A stretch of DNA of 64,000 nucleotides from Insolitispirillum peregrinum (GTDB taxonomy: Bacteria > Pseudomonadota > Alphaproteobacteria > Rhodospirillales > Rhodospirillaceae): assembly GCF_042665255.1 (NCBI RefSeq), contig NZ_JBHTCD010000002.1; one strand, 5' to 3'. Under the pieces are notes generated by a model. The model had not been told where the DNA came from and searched no databases. It worked only from the letters and a program-made list of their open reading frames with translations. Of the stretch, positions 1 to 9,090 are shown one piece after another; the first letter of the stretch is position 1, and every line of letters starts with the position of its first letter. The position numbers and the translations under genes were made by a program.

Positions 1-1
1 G

Positions 2-1777
2 TTGCCCTCCTTCATTACAGTGACCCTCTGCACCACCATCGCGGCGGGCCTGTTGCTGATGCCAGAAGACCTGTCCGGCTTTGGAGGCTTTCTGAAAGCA
101 ACATCATTTCTGATAACGAACTTCGCGGCCAAATCATTCTCTGATTACTTTGCCACTCAGGATCAGCCGCTGCTGCATTTGTGGAGCATTTGCCTCGAGA
201 TACAATTCTACGCCGCTTATGCGCTGGCGCTGGCCCTGACTGGCCGATACCGCAAGGCATGGCTGTTCCCGTTGATCCTGCTGACAACCGCAGTCTCGTT
301 CATCCTGAGCTGCACCATGATCGATACCCACCCCCGGTGGGTTTTTTACCTGCTGCCGTTCCGCTTTTGGGAATTCGGCCTTGGTGCGCTGGCGGCCTAT
401 CCGCTGCTGCCCGTCCTGTCGCGCAAATGGGTGGCTGAAACCGTCAACCTCACCGGCCTCGTCCTGATCCTTGTTCCGCTTGTCGAGCATGATGCGGCAA
501 CGGTGTTCCCCGGCCTTGCGGCCTTGCCGCTCTGCCTTGGCACCGCCCTGTTGCTGGGCAACAGCAATCATTCCGGGGCTGTGGGCCTGATCCTGAAATC
601 CGCCCCGCTGACCCTGATCGGCCTCGTTTCCTACTCGCTGTACCTGTGGCACTGGCCGGTCAGCCTGTTCTACGACTACTACACATCGAGCACCCAGACC
701 GTCCTCGATGCCCTGACGGTTCTGGTCCTCAGCGGCATCCTCAGCGTTGCCGCATGGTGGCTGGTCGAACGCCCGTTTTATCGCCGGCCCCCGCCGTTTT
801 CCCGCAAGACCCTGCTCGGTGCCATCGGAGCCTCCCTGCTGGCGCTTGGCCTCGGCGGCATGGTCATCGAACGGGCCAACGGCTGGCCAGACCGCTGGTC
901 CGCCACCGGCAAGGCCGATCTTGCGACCCTGCACAGCGACATCGAGACCGGCTGCGCGCACGGGCACATGGACATTGTTGCCAGAAGCGCCAGCGGCAAT
1001 TATTGCACCATTGGCAGCAAGGACACTCCGCCCACCTGGGCCCTGTGGGGAGACAGTCAGGCCCGCGCCTTCAGTGGTACGTTTGCCCAGACGCTGGACA
1101 AGGCCGGGCTGTCGGCCAAGCTGTTCAACCTGCACGGCTGCCCGCCTCTGGTGCAGGTTGGCACAACCCTTTACCCGGATGGCCTGTGCACGCTCCACAA
1201 CCGCCATGCCTATCAACAGATACTGGCCTCGCCCGAAATCAGGAATATCGTCCTGTTCAGCCGCTATTCGATGTATCTCCATGGCACATCATGGAGCGGC
1301 GGCGCCGGGCAAAAGGCCCGGAACTGGCTGACCGGGCAGAACGGGCAGCGCCTGAGCGAGGAGGAACGGGTCGCCCTGTTCGCCCAGTCCCTGCGCACCG
1401 AAGTGGCAGAGCTGACCCGCGCCGGTAAAACCGTCTACCTCTATTACCCCACCCCCGAAGCCGAAGTCTCCGCCGCCCGAATGGTGCTGTTGCGCGACTG
1501 GTGGCAGGAGCAACCCGCCGAAGTCCGCATTCCGCTCGGCTATTACCGGGCCTTGAACCGGGAGGTCCTGCCAGCCCTTGACGCCCTTGCCGCCGAACCG
1601 CCGGGGGCGCTGGTGCGGATTGAGCCCGCCACCCTGCTGTGCGGTCAGGACTCCTGCCCGACCAAGCTCGACGGACACCTGCTGCTGCGCGACAGCAACC
1701 ATCCGACCGATTTTGCCTCGGGCATTCTGGCCAGACCGCTGGCAGAGGCGATGGAGCGGGACAGGCACCCCGAATGA
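2..1777 (+). CDS. Acyltransferase-3 family membrane protein with C-terminal SGNH domain (5' partial)
   Basis: OafA/YrhL-type membrane acyltransferase; such proteins acylate surface glycans such as O-antigen or capsule. The frame is open at the window edge, and the first visible residues correspond to about residue 85-90 of full-length relatives, so the N-terminal helices with the catalytic His/Arg motif lie outside. Visible are the conserved PLLHLWSICLEIQFY-type motif near residue 55, several further membrane helices to about residue 290, then a periplasmic SGNH hydrolase-like domain with GDS (about residue 350) and DSNH (about 563), the usual block I and block V residues. The acceptor glycan cannot be told from sequence. 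It converges on the protease gene, with 24 bases between the stops. Confidence 0.88.
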   Translation: MPSFITVTLCTTIAAGLLLMPEDLSGFGGFLKATSFLITNFAAKSFSDYFATQDQPLLHLWSICLEIQFYAAYALALALTGRYRKAWLFPLILLTTAVSFILSCTMIDTHPRWVFYLLPFRFWEFGLGALAAYPLLPVLSRKWVAETVNLTGLVLILVPLVEHDAATVFPGLAALPLCLGTALLLGNSNHSGAVGLILKSAPLTLIGLVSYSLYLWHWPVSLFYDYYTSSTQTVLDALTVLVLSGILSVAAWWLVERPFYRRPPPFSRKTLLGAIGASLLALGLGGMVIERANGWPDRWSATGKADLATLHSDIETGCAHGHMDIVARSASGNYCTIGSKDTPPTWALWGDSQARAFSGTFAQTLDKAGLSAKLFNLHGCPPLVQVGTTLYPDGLCTLHNRHAYQQILASPEIRNIVLFSRYSMYLHGTSWSGGAGQKARNWLTGQNGQRLSEEERVALFAQSLRTEVAELTRAGKTVYLYYPTPEAEVSAARMVLLRDWWQEQPAEVRIPLGYYRALNREVLPALDALAAEPPGALVRIEPATLLCGQDSCPTKLDGHLLLRDSNHPTDFASGILARPLAEAMERDRHPE

Positions 1778-1801
1778 ACGGCAGGGCGGGAAGGACAGGC
1801 G

Positions 1802-2635
1802 CTACTGCAGGCAGCGGACCAGAAAGGCGATGTCCTTTGCGGTCGCCGCCAGTTCCGGATCGGACCTGTCTTTCGTCTCGCTCGCGATTGTCGGCTTGAT
1901 GCTGTTGATTTCGAGGAAAGATTTCAGGACCTGGGCACGGATGGCAAAATTGACATTCTGAGGAATGTCACCGGTCACTTCGGCAACGGAGATCGCATTC
2001 AGCTTGGAGGTGATCATGCCGACCAGACGCCCCCTGCCATCAACCAGCGGGCCACCACTGTTGCCGGGCTGCACCGGGGTCGAAATCTGGATGAACCGGC
2101 TGTCGTCCCCCATGCCGGTCAGGCCGGTCACATAGCCCAGGGTAAAGTTCCCGCCCGTCGCCAGCATGCCATACAACGGGAAGCCATAGGCGGCAACCTT
2201 GCCCCCCAGTTCGGCAGGGCCATCGCTGAACCGGGCCACATGATCCAGATGGGCATTCACCACCCTGACCAAAGCCACATCATTGGTCTTGTCCCGGGCC
2301 AGCAGCTTGCCGTCCAGGGAATTTTCGCCAACCCGAACCTCGATGCGCTTGCAGCTCTCCACAACATGGGCATTGGTGGCAATAACGCCATCAGCAGTGA
2401 CGGCAATGCCGGTTCCCGAGCTTTCTTTGGCCGCCGGTCCGGCTGGCTTTTTGACGGGCTGCGCCGCATCCCGGCGGGCATCAGCCCCGGATGCCCCGCG
2501 CGCCGGGGATGTTCCAGCGACAACATACAACCATAAACTTTTTCCTTGCCCTGAAAACACCCCACTCTCCGTCATCAGCGCAGATACGCCAGCCGACACA
2601 CAGCACAAAAAATAGACTATTTCCCATACATGCAC
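1802..2635 (-). CDS. Secreted trypsin-like serine protease (S1C/DegP-like, no PDZ)
   Basis: Chymotrypsin-fold protease of the HtrA/DegP type, presumably periplasmic and acting on exported or damaged proteins. The triad is visible as NAHVV (His), TNDVALV (Asp) and GNSGGP (Ser), correctly spaced over about 140 residues. No PDZ domain follows: the protein stops about 60 residues after the catalytic Ser region, so it is a single-domain form. The start is uncertain. The GTG at 2635 gives a hydrophobic N-terminus (residues 6-20) that could be a signal peptide; an ATG at 2575 would remove it. No convincing ribosome-binding site precedes either. It is convergent with the acyltransferase and divergent from the ABC importer operon. 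Confidence 0.82.
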   Translation of the reverse strand: MHVWEIVYFLCCVSAGVSALMTESGVFSGQGKSLWLYVVAGTSPARGASGADARRDAAQPVKKPAGPAAKESSGTGIAVTADGVIATNAHVVESCKRIEVRVGENSLDGKLLARDKTNDVALVRVVNAHLDHVARFSDGPAELGGKVAAYGFPLYGMLATGGNFTLGYVTGLTGMGDDSRFIQISTPVQPGNSGGPLVDGRGRLVGMITSKLNAISVAEVTGDIPQNVNFAIRAQVLKSFLEINSIKPTIASETKDRSDPELAATAKDIAFLVRCLQ

Positions 2636-2696
2636 ACAATATAGACATGTACATCCAGCAGCAGACCCGCCAGAAACCTGACCAATCAGACAGAAA

Positions 2697-2712
2697 CTGT
2701 CCCATAGGACAG
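2697..2712. promoter_or_regulatory. Inverted repeat in the divergent protease / ABC importer promoter region
   Basis: Perfect 6-bp arms, ctgtcc and ggacag, separated by cata, followed by a T run. A TGACCA half-site, like half of a RutR box, lies just upstream at 2679-2684. The inverted repeat could be an operator for the importer operon or a weak terminator-like hairpin; sequence alone does not decide. Confidence 0.35.
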
Positions 2713-2824
2713 CTTTTTCCCGTTTGAAAACAGATTATTAAAAAGATAGAACCATTCCATATTCTATCTGGCTTACTTCTTGCTTTACCTCGAGCGGAGA
2801 CGCATTCACCGCGAGGTCACAGCC

Positions 2825-3667
2825 GTGCAAGCCCCCCTGTCCCCCGTGCCACCCCCGCAGACAGTTCCTCCGGCGGCCATTGCCCGGACAATCGTCGATG
2901 CCCGCAACGTCACCCTGACCTATCAGACTGCCGACAAGCCGGTTTATGCCCTGAGCGATGTCAGCCTGAAGATCAACAAGGGTGATTTCATCTCGCTGAT
3001 CGGCCCGTCAGGCTGTGGCAAGACCACCCTGATGCGGGCGATTGCCGATCTGGAGCAACCGACATCCGGCGAGATCATCGTCAACGGCATGACGCCCGAA
3101 GCCGCCCGCCTGAAGCGGGCCTATGGCTATGTCTTTCAGGCTCCGGCGCTCTATCCGTGGCGCAGCGTCGAGCGCAATGTCACCCTGCCACTGGAAATCA
3201 TGGGCATGTCCCCCGCCGAGCGCCAGCAACGGGCGCGCGAACATCTGGAGATGGTCGGGCTGGGCGGATTTGAAAAGAAATTCCCCTGGCAACTGTCGGG
3301 CGGCATGCAACAGCGGGTGTCGATTGCCCGCGCGCTGGCCTTCGAGCCGGATCTGCTGCTGATGGACGAGCCGTTCGGGGCACTGGACGAAATCACCCGT
3401 GACCACCTGAACCTGCAACTGACCCGTCTGTGGCTGCAAACGCAAAAGACCTGCATCTTTGTCACCCATTCGATTGCCGAAGCGGTGTTCCTGTCCACCC
3501 GCATCGTGGTGATGAGCCCGCGTCCGGGGAAAATCCTCGACGTGATCGACTGCGAACAGCACCTGCCACGCGAACGGACGCTCGACATCCGCGAAACCCC
3601 GGAATTTGCCCACATCGCCCAGCGGGTGCGCGAGGGCCTGATGGAAGGGCACTCCTATGATGACTGA
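2825..3667 (+). CDS. ABC transporter ATP-binding protein (TauB/SsuB/ThiZ class)
   Basis: Cytoplasmic ATPase that powers the importer formed with the next three genes. Walker A GPSGCGKTT, Q-loop YVFQAPALYPW, signature LSGGMQQRVSIARAL, Walker B LLLMDEPFGALD and the H-loop in FVTHSIAEA are all intact. I prefer the GTG start at 2825 (GAGG nine bases upstream); a TTG at 2780 would add 15 residues. The stop overlaps the permease start by 11 bases, so the operon is translationally coupled. The substrate class is inferred from the NMT1/THI5-type binding protein and from the pyrimidine catabolic genes downstream: probably a pyrimidine or related ring compound, but thiamine precursors, riboflavin or sulfonates are not excluded. 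Confidence 0.9.
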   Translation: MQAPLSPVPPPQTVPPAAIARTIVDARNVTLTYQTADKPVYALSDVSLKINKGDFISLIGPSGCGKTTLMRAIADLEQPTSGEIIVNGMTPEAARLKRAYGYVFQAPALYPWRSVERNVTLPLEIMGMSPAERQQRAREHLEMVGLGGFEKKFPWQLSGGMQQRVSIARALAFEPDLLLMDEPFGALDEITRDHLNLQLTRLWLQTQKTCIFVTHSIAEAVFLSTRIVVMSPRPGKILDVIDCEQHLPRERTLDIRETPEFAHIAQRVREGLMEGHSYDD

Positions 3668-4544
3668 GCGCCTGCGCGCCCATCTGCTGCCGGTGGCGGT
3701 GATGGCCTTGGCGGTGCTGGCGCTGTGGTATGCCGGGGCCCTGTGGCTGAACGCGCCACAAGTGCTGGACGGTTTTGCCCGCGCCCACACCGACCACTGG
3801 ACGCTGAGCGAGTTCGCCCGGCAGGCCTTCAGCCAGAAACGCCCGATCCTGCCGACCCCCGACCAGATCACCAGCGAGATGGTCCAGTCGCTGACCGGCT
3901 ATCCGGTCACCCACGTTCGCAACCTGCTGTTCCATACCGCCGTCACCGCCGGGTCGGCGCTGACCGGCTTTGGTATGGGGGTGGCGCTGGGAATCCTGCT
4001 GGCGATTGGCATTGTGCAGGTCAAAACACTGGAAAGCAGCCTGCTGCCATGGGTGATCACCTCGCAAACCATCCCGGTGCTGGCCATTGCGCCGATGGTG
4101 GTGGTGATTCTGGGCAACATCGGCTTTTCCGGCTTGCTGCCCAAGGCAGTGATCAGCATGTACCTGTGCTTTTTCCCGATCACCATCGGGATGGTCAAGG
4201 GCCTGCGCTCGGCAGATCCGCTGTCGCTTGACCTGATGCGCACCTACAGCGCCAGCGGCCCGCAGACCTTCTGGCTGCTGCGCCTGCCATCGGCCCTGCC
4301 CTATCTGTTCACCAGCCTGAAAATCGCCGTCGCCGCCAGCGTGGTCGGGGCGATCGTCGCCGAGCTGCCGACCGGCGGTCAGGCCGGGCTGGGGGCACGG
4401 CTGCTGAGCGGCTCGTACTATGGGCAGACGGTGCAAATCTGGAGCGCGCTCGTCATGTCCGCCCTGCTCAGCGTCTCGCTGGTGTGGCTGATCGGCCTGA
4501 TGGAACGGTTCGTGGTTACCGGCAAACGCGGAGGCACCCGATGA
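3657..4544 (+). CDS. ABC transporter permease (first subunit)
   Basis: Inner-membrane permease of the BPD_transp_1 fold, 295 residues, about six helices. The EAA-type coupling loop for the ATPase is seen near residues 190-215 (sequence around LDLMRTYSASGPQTFWLLRLP). An unusual hydrophilic insert of about 60 residues follows the first helix (roughly residues 30-85). The start ATGATG lies inside the end of the ATPase gene, and its last codons overlap the second permease (ATGA), so the subunits are co-translated. It is paralogous to the next gene; the two form a heterodimeric channel, as in other NMT1-type importers. Confidence 0.9.
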   Translation: MMTERLRAHLLPVAVMALAVLALWYAGALWLNAPQVLDGFARAHTDHWTLSEFARQAFSQKRPILPTPDQITSEMVQSLTGYPVTHVRNLLFHTAVTAGSALTGFGMGVALGILLAIGIVQVKTLESSLLPWVITSQTIPVLAIAPMVVVILGNIGFSGLLPKAVISMYLCFFPITIGMVKGLRSADPLSLDLMRTYSASGPQTFWLLRLPSALPYLFTSLKIAVAASVVGAIVAELPTGGQAGLGARLLSGSYYGQTVQIWSALVMSALLSVSLVWLIGLMERFVVTGKRGGTR

Positions 4545-5650
4545 GCAAAACCACCCGCTCCGAGATGGCGCCGTGGCCGCTGGTGATGCTGATCGCCGCA
4601 CCGCTGCCCCTCGGACTCCTTGACGGGGCCGCCATTTACTGGCCGCAGGCCCCCGCCGTCGCCCTGTGTTATGCCGTCAGTCTGCTGTGCCTGTTGCTGC
4701 GCGGCCTGACCCGCACCGCCCGAACCGAAGCCGCCCTGCTGTTCCTCGGCGTTGCCTCGGCCTGTCTGTCGCCGTTCCTGCTGCTGGCTGACGGCGTTGA
4801 CCCGAGCAGCGGTGCCGGAACCTGGATGTACCTGTTCGGGGCTTCGCTGCTGTTGTGGCGGGTGCTGGCCCTGCTGGCCGAAGAAACAGGCCTCCTGCGC
4901 TGGCTGGGTCCGACCCTGTTCGGGCTGGGGCTGCTGATGGGCTGGGAAATCATCACTCGCGGCTTTGCCGTGCCGTCGGTCCTGCTGCCGCCGCCATCGT
5001 CCATTCTGGCCGCCATCCCCACCCATGGCGGCGAGCTGTGGGATGACTTTTGCCAGACGGTGCTGAAATCGGTGGTGCGCGGCTATATGATCGGCTGTGG
5101 TGCGGGCTTTGTGGTCGCCGTGCTGGCCGACCGCCTGCCGTTCCTCGCCCGTGGCCTGCTGCCGCTCGGCAATCTGGCCAGCGCCATTCCGGTGGTCGGC
5201 ATCGCCCCGGTGATGGTGATGTGGTTCGGCTTTGACTGGCAGTCAAAGGCGGCGGTGATCGTGATCATGACCTTCTTCCCGATGCTGATCAACACGCTGG
5301 CCGGATTGGCAACCGCCGAGAAAATCCAGCTCGACCTGATGCGGTCCTACGGCGCGGGCTATGGCAAAACGTTGTGGCTGTTGCGCCTGCCCTGCGCCCT
5401 GCCGTTCCTGTTCAACGGCCTGAAGATCAACTCCACCCTCGCCCTGATCGGTGCGATCGTCGCCGAGTTCTTTGGGACGCCGGTGGTCGGGATGGGCTTT
5501 CGCATCAGCACCGAAGTCGCCCGCATGAACCTTGATGTGGTGTGGGCCACCATCGCCGTCGCCGCCGTCACCGGCTCGGCCCTGTACGGTGGTCTGGCGC
5601 TGGCCGAACGTCGCCTCACCGCCTGGCATCCCTCGTTCCGCAAGCGGTAG
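4541..5650 (+). CDS. ABC transporter permease (second subunit, extended N-terminus)
   Basis: Second BPD_transp_1 permease, 369 residues. The ATG at 4541 overlaps the previous stop (ATGA). Relative to its partner it carries about 110 extra N-terminal residues forming roughly three or four additional membrane helices before the standard core, whose coupling loop is near residues 265-290 (LDLMRSYGAGYGKTLWLLRLP). The matching LDLMR(T/S)Y motif in both permeases supports an asymmetric heterodimer arising from duplication. An 81-base gap rich in CCCGGG-type short palindromes separates it from the binding-protein gene. Confidence 0.9.
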   Translation: MSKTTRSEMAPWPLVMLIAAPLPLGLLDGAAIYWPQAPAVALCYAVSLLCLLLRGLTRTARTEAALLFLGVASACLSPFLLLADGVDPSSGAGTWMYLFGASLLLWRVLALLAEETGLLRWLGPTLFGLGLLMGWEIITRGFAVPSVLLPPPSSILAAIPTHGGELWDDFCQTVLKSVVRGYMIGCGAGFVVAVLADRLPFLARGLLPLGNLASAIPVVGIAPVMVMWFGFDWQSKAAVIVIMTFFPMLINTLAGLATAEKIQLDLMRSYGAGYGKTLWLLRLPCALPFLFNGLKINSTLALIGAIVAEFFGTPVVGMGFRISTEVARMNLDVVWATIAVAAVTGSALYGGLALAERRLTAWHPSFRKR

Positions 5651-5731
5651 GCCATCCCCACCCCGGGCCCACCACGGGCCCACCCCGGGAGCGCCCTCCC
5701 CCTGCCCCTGTAAAAGAAGGAAAACCTGACG

Positions 5732-6736
5732 ATGAAAAAGTTTGCTTCGGTTGCCCTGATTGCTGCTGCTCTGGCAGGTCCTGGTTCGGCGGCCTCGGCT
5801 GCTGACAAGCTGACCCTGCAACTGAAATGGGTCACCCAGGCCCAGTTCGCCGGTTACTACGTCGCGCAGGACAAGGGGTTCTACAAGGATGCCGGGCTGG
5901 ACGTCACCATCAAGGCCGGTGGCCCGGACATCAACCCGACACAGGTGATCGCCGCCGGTGGGGCCGATGTGATCGTGGACTGGATGCCGTCAGCGCTGGC
6001 CACCCGGGAAAAGGGCGTGCCGCTGGTCAACATCGGCCAGATTTTCCAGAAGTCAGGCATGATGCTGACCTGCCGCAAGGACGCCGGCATCACCGCGCCA
6101 ACCGACTTCAAGGGCCATACGCTGGGGGTGTGGTTTGCGGGTAACGAATATCCGTTCCTGTCGTGGATGGCCCGCCTGAAGTACTCGACCTCGGGCAGCA
6201 ACCCGGATGTGACGGTGCTGAAGCAGGGCTTCAACGTCGATCCGCTGCTGCAAAAGCAGGCCGCCTGCATCTCGACCATGACCTATAACGAATACTGGCA
6301 GCTGATCGAAGCCGGGATGAAGCCGGAAGAACTGCAGGTGTTCAAGTATCAGGACCAGGGCGTCGCCACGCTGGAAGACGGCCTGTACACCACCGAAAAG
6401 GCGCTGGCCGACCCCAAAACAGTGGAAAAGCTGGCCAAATTCCTGAAGGCCACCGCCAAGGGCTGGGAATACGCCGCCCAGCATCAGGCCGAAGCGGTCG
6501 ATATCGTGCTGGCCAACGACAGCACCGGTGCCCAGACGAAGGAACACCAGACCACCATGATGGGCGAAGTCGCCAAACTGATCGAGGGCGGCAAGGAAGG
6601 CACCGGCTATCTGTCGCCGGAAGACTTCGACCGCACCGTGTCGATCCTGATGTCGGGCGGCTCGTCGCCGGTGATCAGCAAGATGCCGACCAACGCCTAT
6701 AGCCACGCCGTTTTTGACGCTGCGTCAAAGCTCTGA
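5732..6736 (+). CDS. NMT1/THI5-like periplasmic substrate-binding protein
   Basis: Periplasmic solute receptor of the importer. A Sec signal peptide (MKKF, hydrophobic core, cleavage near ASA-ADK at about residue 24) precedes an NMT1-type domain starting with LTLQLKWVTQAQFAGYYVAQDKG, a pattern typical of receptors for pyrimidine-like rings such as formyl-aminopyrimidine or HMP. Length 334 residues is normal. A purine-rich ribosome-binding site (agaagga) lies about 10 bases before the ATG. The position at the operon end followed by a strong terminator, with preT/preA/hydA on the same strand 2.7 kb away, suggests uracil/thymine or a reduced pyrimidine as ligand; that is inference. Confidence 0.88.
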   Translation: MKKFASVALIAAALAGPGSAASAADKLTLQLKWVTQAQFAGYYVAQDKGFYKDAGLDVTIKAGGPDINPTQVIAAGGADVIVDWMPSALATREKGVPLVNIGQIFQKSGMMLTCRKDAGITAPTDFKGHTLGVWFAGNEYPFLSWMARLKYSTSGSNPDVTVLKQGFNVDPLLQKQAACISTMTYNEYWQLIEAGMKPEELQVFKYQDQGVATLEDGLYTTEKALADPKTVEKLAKFLKATAKGWEYAAQHQAEAVDIVLANDSTGAQTKEHQTTMMGEVAKLIEGGKEGTGYLSPEDFDRTVSILMSGGSSPVISKMPTNAYSHAVFDAASKL

Positions 6737-6762
6737 CCGCCATCAGGGTTTTGGTGCGCCGG

Positions 6763-6800
6763 AAAGCCTCCCTCACCAGACGGTGGGGGAGGCTTTTTGT
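6763..6800 (+). terminator. Rho-independent terminator of the ABC importer operon
   Basis: Two 14-base arms (6764-6777 and 6782-6795) pair with one G-T wobble around an agac loop and run into a stretch of five Ts. It lies 27 bases after the binding-protein stop and is well placed to end the importer transcript before the opposing AAA/DUF4276 module. Confidence 0.9.
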
Positions 6801-6874
6801 TTGCCAAAGTCGGCGCAGATCATGTGTCAGAGTATGCTGAAAAAGAGCGGTGGGGTAAGCCACCTCTCATTGTA

Positions 6875-6884
6875 GGGGGGGGGG
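6875..6884 (+). repeat. G10 homopolymer tract downstream of the AAA/DUF4276 module
   Basis: Ten consecutive Gs in non-coding DNA, 121 bases beyond the stop of the DUF4276 gene. A second G10 tract sits just upstream of the ATPase start (8895-8904), in the same strand orientation. The tract length must be treated with care because homopolymers are error-prone in assemblies. Confidence 0.75.
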
Positions 6885-7004
6885 ATAGCTTCAAAAGTTA
6901 GGAAAACAGGGGTAGATGACTGAAAAGTACAAAAAGACTTCATGCTGCCAGTATCGTCAGGGCGGCATGCCCGGCTATCCGTCAGCGCAAAGACGCAAGA
7001 TCTG

Positions 7005-7619
7005 TTATACGGTGGCGGCTTGGACGGCCTCGACAAAAACCTGAAAACTGCGGGAACGATTTTGCTGAACATCCATATGACTCGCGACGGACCGCGCCAA
7101 TTGCAACTTACTTAATCCGGTCGGGAAATAGCCTGCCTTTTTGAGTTCACGCTCCATAGCTTCCCATGTGCCGCCGGCAATGGCATCCGGGTCCCTGAAG
7201 CCTTTTTTGTTTGGTACAGATGCGCTTACTCGAGGATAAGCGGCCTGTACAGCAGCCCAATCACCAAAAAACCAAGCCTCTAGCTCTTCGATAACAATCC
7301 GGTTGATAATGTGGAATGGTTGTCCAGCCGTCACCGCACTTTTTGTTCTTAACCCGGATGAAAGAGAAATATCTTCAAGTTTTTTTTTGAGGTCCACGCA
7401 ATTATCATTATCGCGGTCAACAACGACTAATATTTTATGATTTTCAGGCAACCATTTGGAGTAGCCCTTCAAGCGATCAGGAGCCTGCTTCAAGAGGTCA
7501 TCTTTGCATTGGAAACGGATAATTTGAAATTCAATCTCGCCTAAAATCTTTGGGAGCAACGTTGCCAAGGCAACCTCCATCGATTCTTCCTCGACGAGAA
7601 CAATCAGCTTCTCCAGCAT
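7005..7619 (-). CDS. DUF4276 family protein, TOPRIM-like, partner of the AAA ATPase
   Basis: 204-residue protein of the DUF4276 type. Visible features: an N-terminal beta strand ending in an acidic EEES motif (about residues 9-12), a DRDND motif after a hydrophobic strand (VVVDRDND, about residue 66), and an IEELEAWFFGD segment (about residues 110-120). Acidic N-terminal Glu followed by a D-x-D motif is the pattern of TOPRIM nuclease/OLD partners; catalysis is inferred, not shown. The ATG at 7619 is four bases after the ATPase stop and has an agaggag ribosome-binding site inside the ATPase gene, so the two proteins are made together. DUF4276 genes usually sit beside AAA_21 ATPases in variable islands. 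Confidence 0.8.
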   Translation of the reverse strand: MLEKLIVLVEEESMEVALATLLPKILGEIEFQIIRFQCKDDLLKQAPDRLKGYSKWLPENHKILVVVDRDNDNCVDLKKKLEDISLSSGLRTKSAVTAGQPFHIINRIVIEELEAWFFGDWAAVQAAYPRVSASVPNKKGFRDPDAIAGGTWEAMERELKKAGYFPTGLSKLQLARSVASHMDVQQNRSRSFQVFVEAVQAATV

Positions 7620-7623
7620 CAGC

Positions 7624-8865
7624 TCAGCTCCTCTGTCCTCGGCGAGGTGCACCGTGATTTACCAGAGGGTCTCCTAGGCCAAAATGCCCTTCCATCCATA
7701 AATATCCCAGGGATGCCCCTGCATCCATGAATTCAGGAATCCCTTGAATGTCAGATGCCCGAACAGCATTGGTAAAGCCCTGCTCATCCCGATACAGAAC
7801 ACGAACCTCCTCTGCACGCATGGCGTTAAGCAAGAAAGGAGAGTGGCTGGTAATTAAAAGCTGCGAACGGGTAGCAGCTGAGCGACATTCTTCGGCCAAG
7901 TCCGGTAAAAGGCGAGGATGAAGGAAATTCTCAGGCTCCTCGATCCCAATGAAACGAGGTGGCGCAGGGTCATAAAGAACGGTCAGGTAGGCCAGCATCT
8001 TCATGGTACCATCAGAGGCATACTTAGACAAAATCGGCTGATCAAACGGGGCATCCTTGATCTGCAGCAGCAATCGGCCATCCAGCATTGGCTCAGCCTC
8101 AACGCGCTCCAGCCGGGGAATCCGTTGGCGCAGAACAAGAAATATTTCATCAAGAATATCTGGATGCTGTTCTTTTAAATACTGAATAACATTTGGCAAG
8201 TTTTCCCCATTCTTGCTTAACCGCTCTTGAGGCCCCGCCTCTGGTTGATTACGGGTCTGATCGACTGAAAGATACGATACATACCAGTCCGTAATAAATT
8301 CCCGTAATGCTGCAACGCGAGGATGTTCAGCTAACTGCCCCAACGTATTAACTGCAATCAGGTCAGGAGAGCGCAACGTAACCTCTTGACGCTGCTCCTC
8401 TTTCTCGGGGAGTTCACCACTCACGGCTCGACCGGTACCCCGGCGGAATTCCAGAAAGCGGAACGGTTGCCCCGTTGAACCACGTCGCCATTGCAACCAT
8501 TCTTCAACGACTTCGGGACCTTTTGCGCCTTCATCAATGGCAAGATGATAAGTGATAATGGGATCAAGAGGCTTTTCACGGTATTTCAGCTCGAAAACAA
8601 CAGGCCCCGTTGCACCCCGCGTCTTGAGTTCACGCCCGCGCCCACGCCGATCCCAAGCATGTCGCAGGCCAAACTGAAAGCACTCCGACAGGAAGTTGAA
8701 AACGTCAAAAATGGTTGATTTCCCGCTTCCGTTTGGCCCCAAAAGAACAGTTACAGGAGACAACCTGGAAAGCTCCACCCGGTGAAGCGCCCGGTAATTC
8801 GCAACAGTGAGGCTTTCAATCCGAGGAATCCCGGGCCTGCTGGCGGTAGCCTTGTTTTTGCTCAT
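7624..8865 (-). CDS. AAA_21-type ATPase (OLD/RloA/SMC-like), probable defence ATPase
   Basis: 413-residue ABC/SMC-like ATPase. The N-terminus has LTVANYRAL and Walker A LLGPNGSGKST (about residues 42-52), a middle helical insert, a signature-like YASDGTMKMLAYL (about residue 290), Walker B FIGIEEPENFLHP and an H-loop LLITSHSPFLLN. Class 1 OLD nucleases carry a fused TOPRIM domain after this core; here the polypeptide ends soon after the ATPase core and the TOPRIM-like activity is the separate next gene. Codon use and base composition are more AT-rich than the neighbouring metabolic genes, and the pair opposes the strand of the pyrimidine locus it interrupts; both suggest acquisition by transfer. 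A role in phage or plasmid defence is inferred from family association. Confidence 0.85.
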   Translation of the reverse strand: MSKNKATASRPGIPRIESLTVANYRALHRVELSRLSPVTVLLGPNGSGKSTIFDVFNFLSECFQFGLRHAWDRRGRGRELKTRGATGPVVFELKYREKPLDPIITYHLAIDEGAKGPEVVEEWLQWRRGSTGQPFRFLEFRRGTGRAVSGELPEKEEQRQEVTLRSPDLIAVNTLGQLAEHPRVAALREFITDWYVSYLSVDQTRNQPEAGPQERLSKNGENLPNVIQYLKEQHPDILDEIFLVLRQRIPRLERVEAEPMLDGRLLLQIKDAPFDQPILSKYASDGTMKMLAYLTVLYDPAPPRFIGIEEPENFLHPRLLPDLAEECRSAATRSQLLITSHSPFLLNAMRAEEVRVLYRDEQGFTNAVRASDIQGIPEFMDAGASLGYLWMEGHFGLGDPLVNHGAPRRGQRS

Positions 8866-8894
8866 ATCTTTTGCCTGCGTGTTTTCGATGTTCC

Positions 8895-8904
8895 GGGGGG
8901 GGGG
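8895..8904 (+). repeat. G10 homopolymer tract upstream of the AAA ATPase
   Basis: Ten consecutive Gs lying 29 bases before the ATPase ATG (a C10 tract on the transcribed sense strand of that gene). Its position within the promoter or 5' leader means length changes could alter expression. It mirrors the tract at 6875-6884 on the other side of the module. Confidence 0.75.
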
Positions 8905-9090
8905 AGACCGTGAAAGCCAAGGCCTTTTATCGCACTGCTCTTATTCGCTAGGGTAGCAAGAAATGCTTCCGCACACAGCCTCCCGTGACAGCTGGCTTAA
9001 TTGACGTTTGCGCGAAGCAATAGATCAAGACATATCGCTTTTACGGTAGATGGGCACACGCAGCATGGAAGCTTTTGGGGCGCTCACCTT

